DNA from: Tetramitus jugosus
Taxonomy: Eukaryota; Heterolobosea; Eutetramitea; Acrasida; Vahlkampfiidae
Reading direction: 5' to 3'
Length of the DNA stretch: 64,000 nucleotides
Assembly: GCA_937625935.1 (NCBI GenBank)
Contig: OW569364.1
Span: forward strand, 186,001 to 250,000
Shown: piece after piece, positions 61,201-64,000 of the stretch
How positions within the stretch are numbered: position 1 is the stretch's first letter
Layout: the number at the start of each line of letters is the position of its first letter
Notes under the pieces: generated by a model
The model's database searches: none
Told to the model about the DNA's origin: nothing
The model's input: only the letters and a program-made list of their open reading frames with translations
Made by a program: the position numbers and the translations under genes

Positions 61201-64000
61201 GATTGGTTCCATGCTTGGCCAAAAGATGCCCTCATATCTGTTGCTCACAGATTTTTGAAATCCATTGACTTTGGCAGCTCGTTAGAAATTGACGACGATC
61301 CAAATCCGAAACTTGAAGCGAGCGAAAAGAACAAAGAAGAAGCCGAGAGGGTGAGATCTCATGTCGCTGAGCACATGGCCTATGTGCATAAGACGGTTGG
61401 TGATGCATCAAAATTATTTGCCCAAGTTGATAAGAGATACAACTATACAACTCCAAAGAGTTACTTAGAGTTAATTGAGTTGTACAAGCAACTTCTTCAC
61501 ACTAAGAGAACTGATCTCAATGAAAAAATTGGTCGTTTGCAAAACGGTTTGAGAAAGTTGCGTGAATCTAGTTCAAATGTTGCTCAACTTCAAGAGCTAC
61601 TTAAAGAAGAACAAGTTTTGGTTGAAGAAAAGGCCAAGTCAACCGAAGAGCTTTTGAAACGGGTGAGTAAGGACCGAGCTGTAGTTGAAGAACAATCCAA
61701 GGTAGCTCGAGCAGAAACAGAAAAAACAAACAAGCTGGTTGCTGAAGTTGAAGAGTTTGAAAGACAGTGTCGTGAAGAGTTAGAGAAAGCCCAACCGATT
61801 GTGGATGAAGCTATTGCCGCATTGAAAACTCTCAACAAGACTGACTTGGGTGTGATGAAGTCTTTTGTAACTCCGAAGGATGAAATTTTAGATATTGGAG
61901 CTGCAGTTATGGTTCTGACAGCTGATCCAAAGAGAGGTCCTCCAAAGAATGTTACATGGCCCGATGTCAAAAAACGAATGCAAAACGTACAAGGCTTTAT
62001 CAACGAACTGTTAGAATTTGATAGAGAAAATATTCCTCCACAAAATATCGAAGCTGTTAAACCGTATCTTAAAAAAGAGAAATTTAATAAGGATGCAGTT
62101 ATGTCAGTTTCAACTGCTGCAGCTGGTCTCTGTAGTTGGGTCGTGAACATGGTTAGATTCCACGAGATTTATTGCGAAGTTGAACCTAAGAGAAAGCTCA
62201 CTGAACAAGCAGGTGAAAAGTTGACTGTATCGCGTGCTAATTTGAAGAAGATTCAGGACAAAGAAAGAGACTTAAAGAAAAAGTTAAATACTCTAATGTC
62301 AGAGTATGAGGCGGCAAACAATGAAAAGCTAGCAAATGAAGAACGAGCTCGTCGAACCCAAGAAAAACTTGAACTGGCAAAACGTTTGATTAATGGTCTT
62401 GCCGACGAAAATGTTAGATGGGCTCAGTCTATTCAAGATCTTCAATTCAGAGAAAAATCTCTAGTGGGAGATGTATTACTCGCTGCTGCTTTCTTGTCAT
62501 ATGTAGGTCCTTTCACAAAGAATTATCGACAAAATCTATTGGAAGACAAGTGGATACCTGATTTGATTGAAAGGAAAATATCAATCACAGAGCAAATAGA
62601 TCCACTGTATCATGTACTAACGGATGAAGCTCAGGTTGCTCAATGGAACAATGAAGGTTTACCTTCAGATAGATCTTCAATTGAAAATGGTGCTATTGTT
62701 ACCAACTGCAAGAGATGGCCATTGTTAATAGATCCACAATTACAAGGTGTAAAGTGGATCAAAAATAGAGAAAGCAAAAACAATCTGCAAGTGATTCAGC
62801 TGACACAGAAGAAATATCTTGACAAAATTGAAAATGCTATTCAATTTGGTTATCCAGTCCTAATCGAAAATATTGGGGAGACTATCGACTCAATTCTGGA
62901 ACCACTATTATCTCGATCTTTTATTCAGAGAGGTAGAGCTATATATATTAGATTGGGAGAGAAAGAAATTGAGTACGACTCCAAATTCAAACTTTATTTG
63001 CAAACTAAATTATCCAATCCTCACTACCGCCCTGAAATTGTTGCTCAAACTACATTATTGAACTTTATGGTAACTGAGAGTGGTCTAGAGGATCAATTAT
63101 TGGCTGTGGTAGTGAATAAAGAAAGACCTGATCTAGAAGAACTCAGAGTTACTTATCTGAGACAGATGCGTCAATTTAAGATCGAACTAAAAGCTTGCGA
63201 AGACAACTTGTTGTATGAATTAACGAATGCAAAAGGTGACATTCTAGAAAATAAGAACTTGATTGAGCATTTAGAGTTGACTAAAAAGAAAGCCAAGCAA
63301 ATTCAAATATCTGTAGCAGAAACAATCGAGAACAACAAGAAAATTGATACAAGCAGAAAAGTATACACACCAGTGTCTGTCCGAGGATCCCTTTTGTACT
63401 TCTTGATTGACAAGTTGAACAATATTGATCATATGTATCAGTATTCTTTGGAAGCGTTCATGGTAGTGTTTAACAAGGCACTCGCGAAGGCTATGGAAGC
63501 AGAGACTGTCGACCAGAGAGTCGTCAATATTACGGACTGTATCACAGAGACTCTCTTCAGTTATGTGAGCAGAGGTTTATTTGAGAGACACAAACTTATC
63601 TTTAGTACCATGTTGTGCTTCGAAATTCTGAAGAAACAACAGGCAGTTGATCTTCATCAACTCAACTTCTTACTCCGGCCAGACAAAACAAAAACGAAAG
63701 AACGGCCAGAGAATGTAATTGGCTGGTGTACCGAAGTTGGTTATAACCTTGTACAAGCATTGACTGAGATTGAGGGAACAACACCTGCATTCTCTACTTT
63801 ACCCGATGATATGAACGGTAGTTGGAGAAGATGGAAAGAGTGGTGTGAATTTGAGAAACCAGAAGAGAAGCCTCTTCCCCTTGAATGGAAAAATCTCACA
63901 ACATTCCAAAAGCTTCTTGTGATCAGATGTTTACGTCCGGACCGTTTAACAATGGCCGTGACAAAATTTGTGGAAGAACAAATTGGTACAAAATATGTTC
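52272..64000 (+). CDS. axonemal dynein heavy chain, outer-arm beta type (3' end outside window)
   Basis: 52272-52402 joined to 52470-64000 and beyond; the 67-nt intron starts GTATGT and ends CGATAG. About 3,887 of some 4,500 residues are visible, in one frame. The tail begins PPIDERQAWIEKHV and has GQTEGKTLLPLPLEL, the pattern of outer-arm beta chains (DNAH9/11/17, ODA4). The linker leads to the motor: AAA1 P-loop GPAGTGKT near residue 1848 with Walker B CFDEFNRI; AAA2 GPAGSAKS near 2131 (Ala in place of the second Gly); AAA3 GTAGTGKT near 2456; AAA4 GVGGSGKQ near 2800. The stalk coils and microtubule-binding domain cover about 3040-3360, then AAA5 and the start of AAA6 (LRPDRLTMAV). It drives flagellar beating. 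The start is uncertain, because an ATG at 52121 opens another frame. Confidence 0.93.

Overview
The window is nuclear DNA of a flagellate-capable protist, most likely a heterolobosean amoeboflagellate of the Naegleria type. Evidence: 30 closely packed protein genes on both strands, few and short introns with a GTATGT-like donor, A-rich leaders with AAC/CAA runs before start codons, asparagine/glutamine-rich low-complexity tracts, and flagellar genes (IFT88 and an axonemal dynein heavy chain) beside ordinary eukaryotic cell-biology genes. Species cannot be named from the sequence alone. I see no tRNA, rRNA, transposon, CRISPR or prokaryotic operon.

Layout. 1-10.6 kb: a cut-off unknown gene, a seven-helix membrane protein, a NUBPL/Ind1 Fe-S carrier for complex I, IFT88 (one intron), a COMM-domain protein, a frameshifted unknown gene and a long HEAT-repeat protein. 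10.7-19 kb: a TMEM214-like ER protein, a thimet oligopeptidase-like M3 metallopeptidase, an adenylate kinase with an organelle-type leader, and an ankyrin-repeat protein. 19-28 kb: an intronless 1,926-residue GT48 beta-1,3-glucan (callose) synthase and a RAD54B-type SNF2 translocase. 28.4-37.9 kb: a BRO1-domain protein, a Nudix hydrolase, a Ras GTPase with a 542-nt intron, a 14-3-3 protein, a RING-H2 protein, a VHS-GAT (TOM1-like) sorting adaptor with three exons, and a Pus1/TruA pseudouridine synthase whose catalytic middle seems to be missing. 38-52 kb: three proteins I cannot identify, cohesin RAD21, a CaMKK/SnRK-activating-type kinase, a mitochondrial single-helix protein, proteasome beta6, an Rrg7-like PD-(D/E)XK nuclease and a YdjM-like membrane hydrolase. 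52.3-64 kb: the first ~3,890 residues of an outer-arm-beta-type dynein heavy chain, cut by the window end.

Neighbours share no single pathway, as expected for eukaryotic gene order. Themes can still be drawn: flagellum (IFT88, dynein), chromosome maintenance (RAD54B, RAD21), mitochondrion (NUBPL, adenylate kinase, Rrg7-like, 47.4-kb protein), endosomal sorting and ubiquitin (BRO1, VHS-GAT, RING, COMMD, proteasome beta6), signalling (Ras, 14-3-3, kinase) and, probably, cyst-wall polysaccharide (GT48). The points most worth a second look are a 137-bp imperfect inverted repeat lying over a start codon (43.6 kb), two genes with broken frames (6.9 and 37.5 kb), a duplicated short motif in the VHS-GAT tail, the Trp in the Ras switch I, and the bacterial-looking YdjM and Mrr-like families in a protist nucleus.
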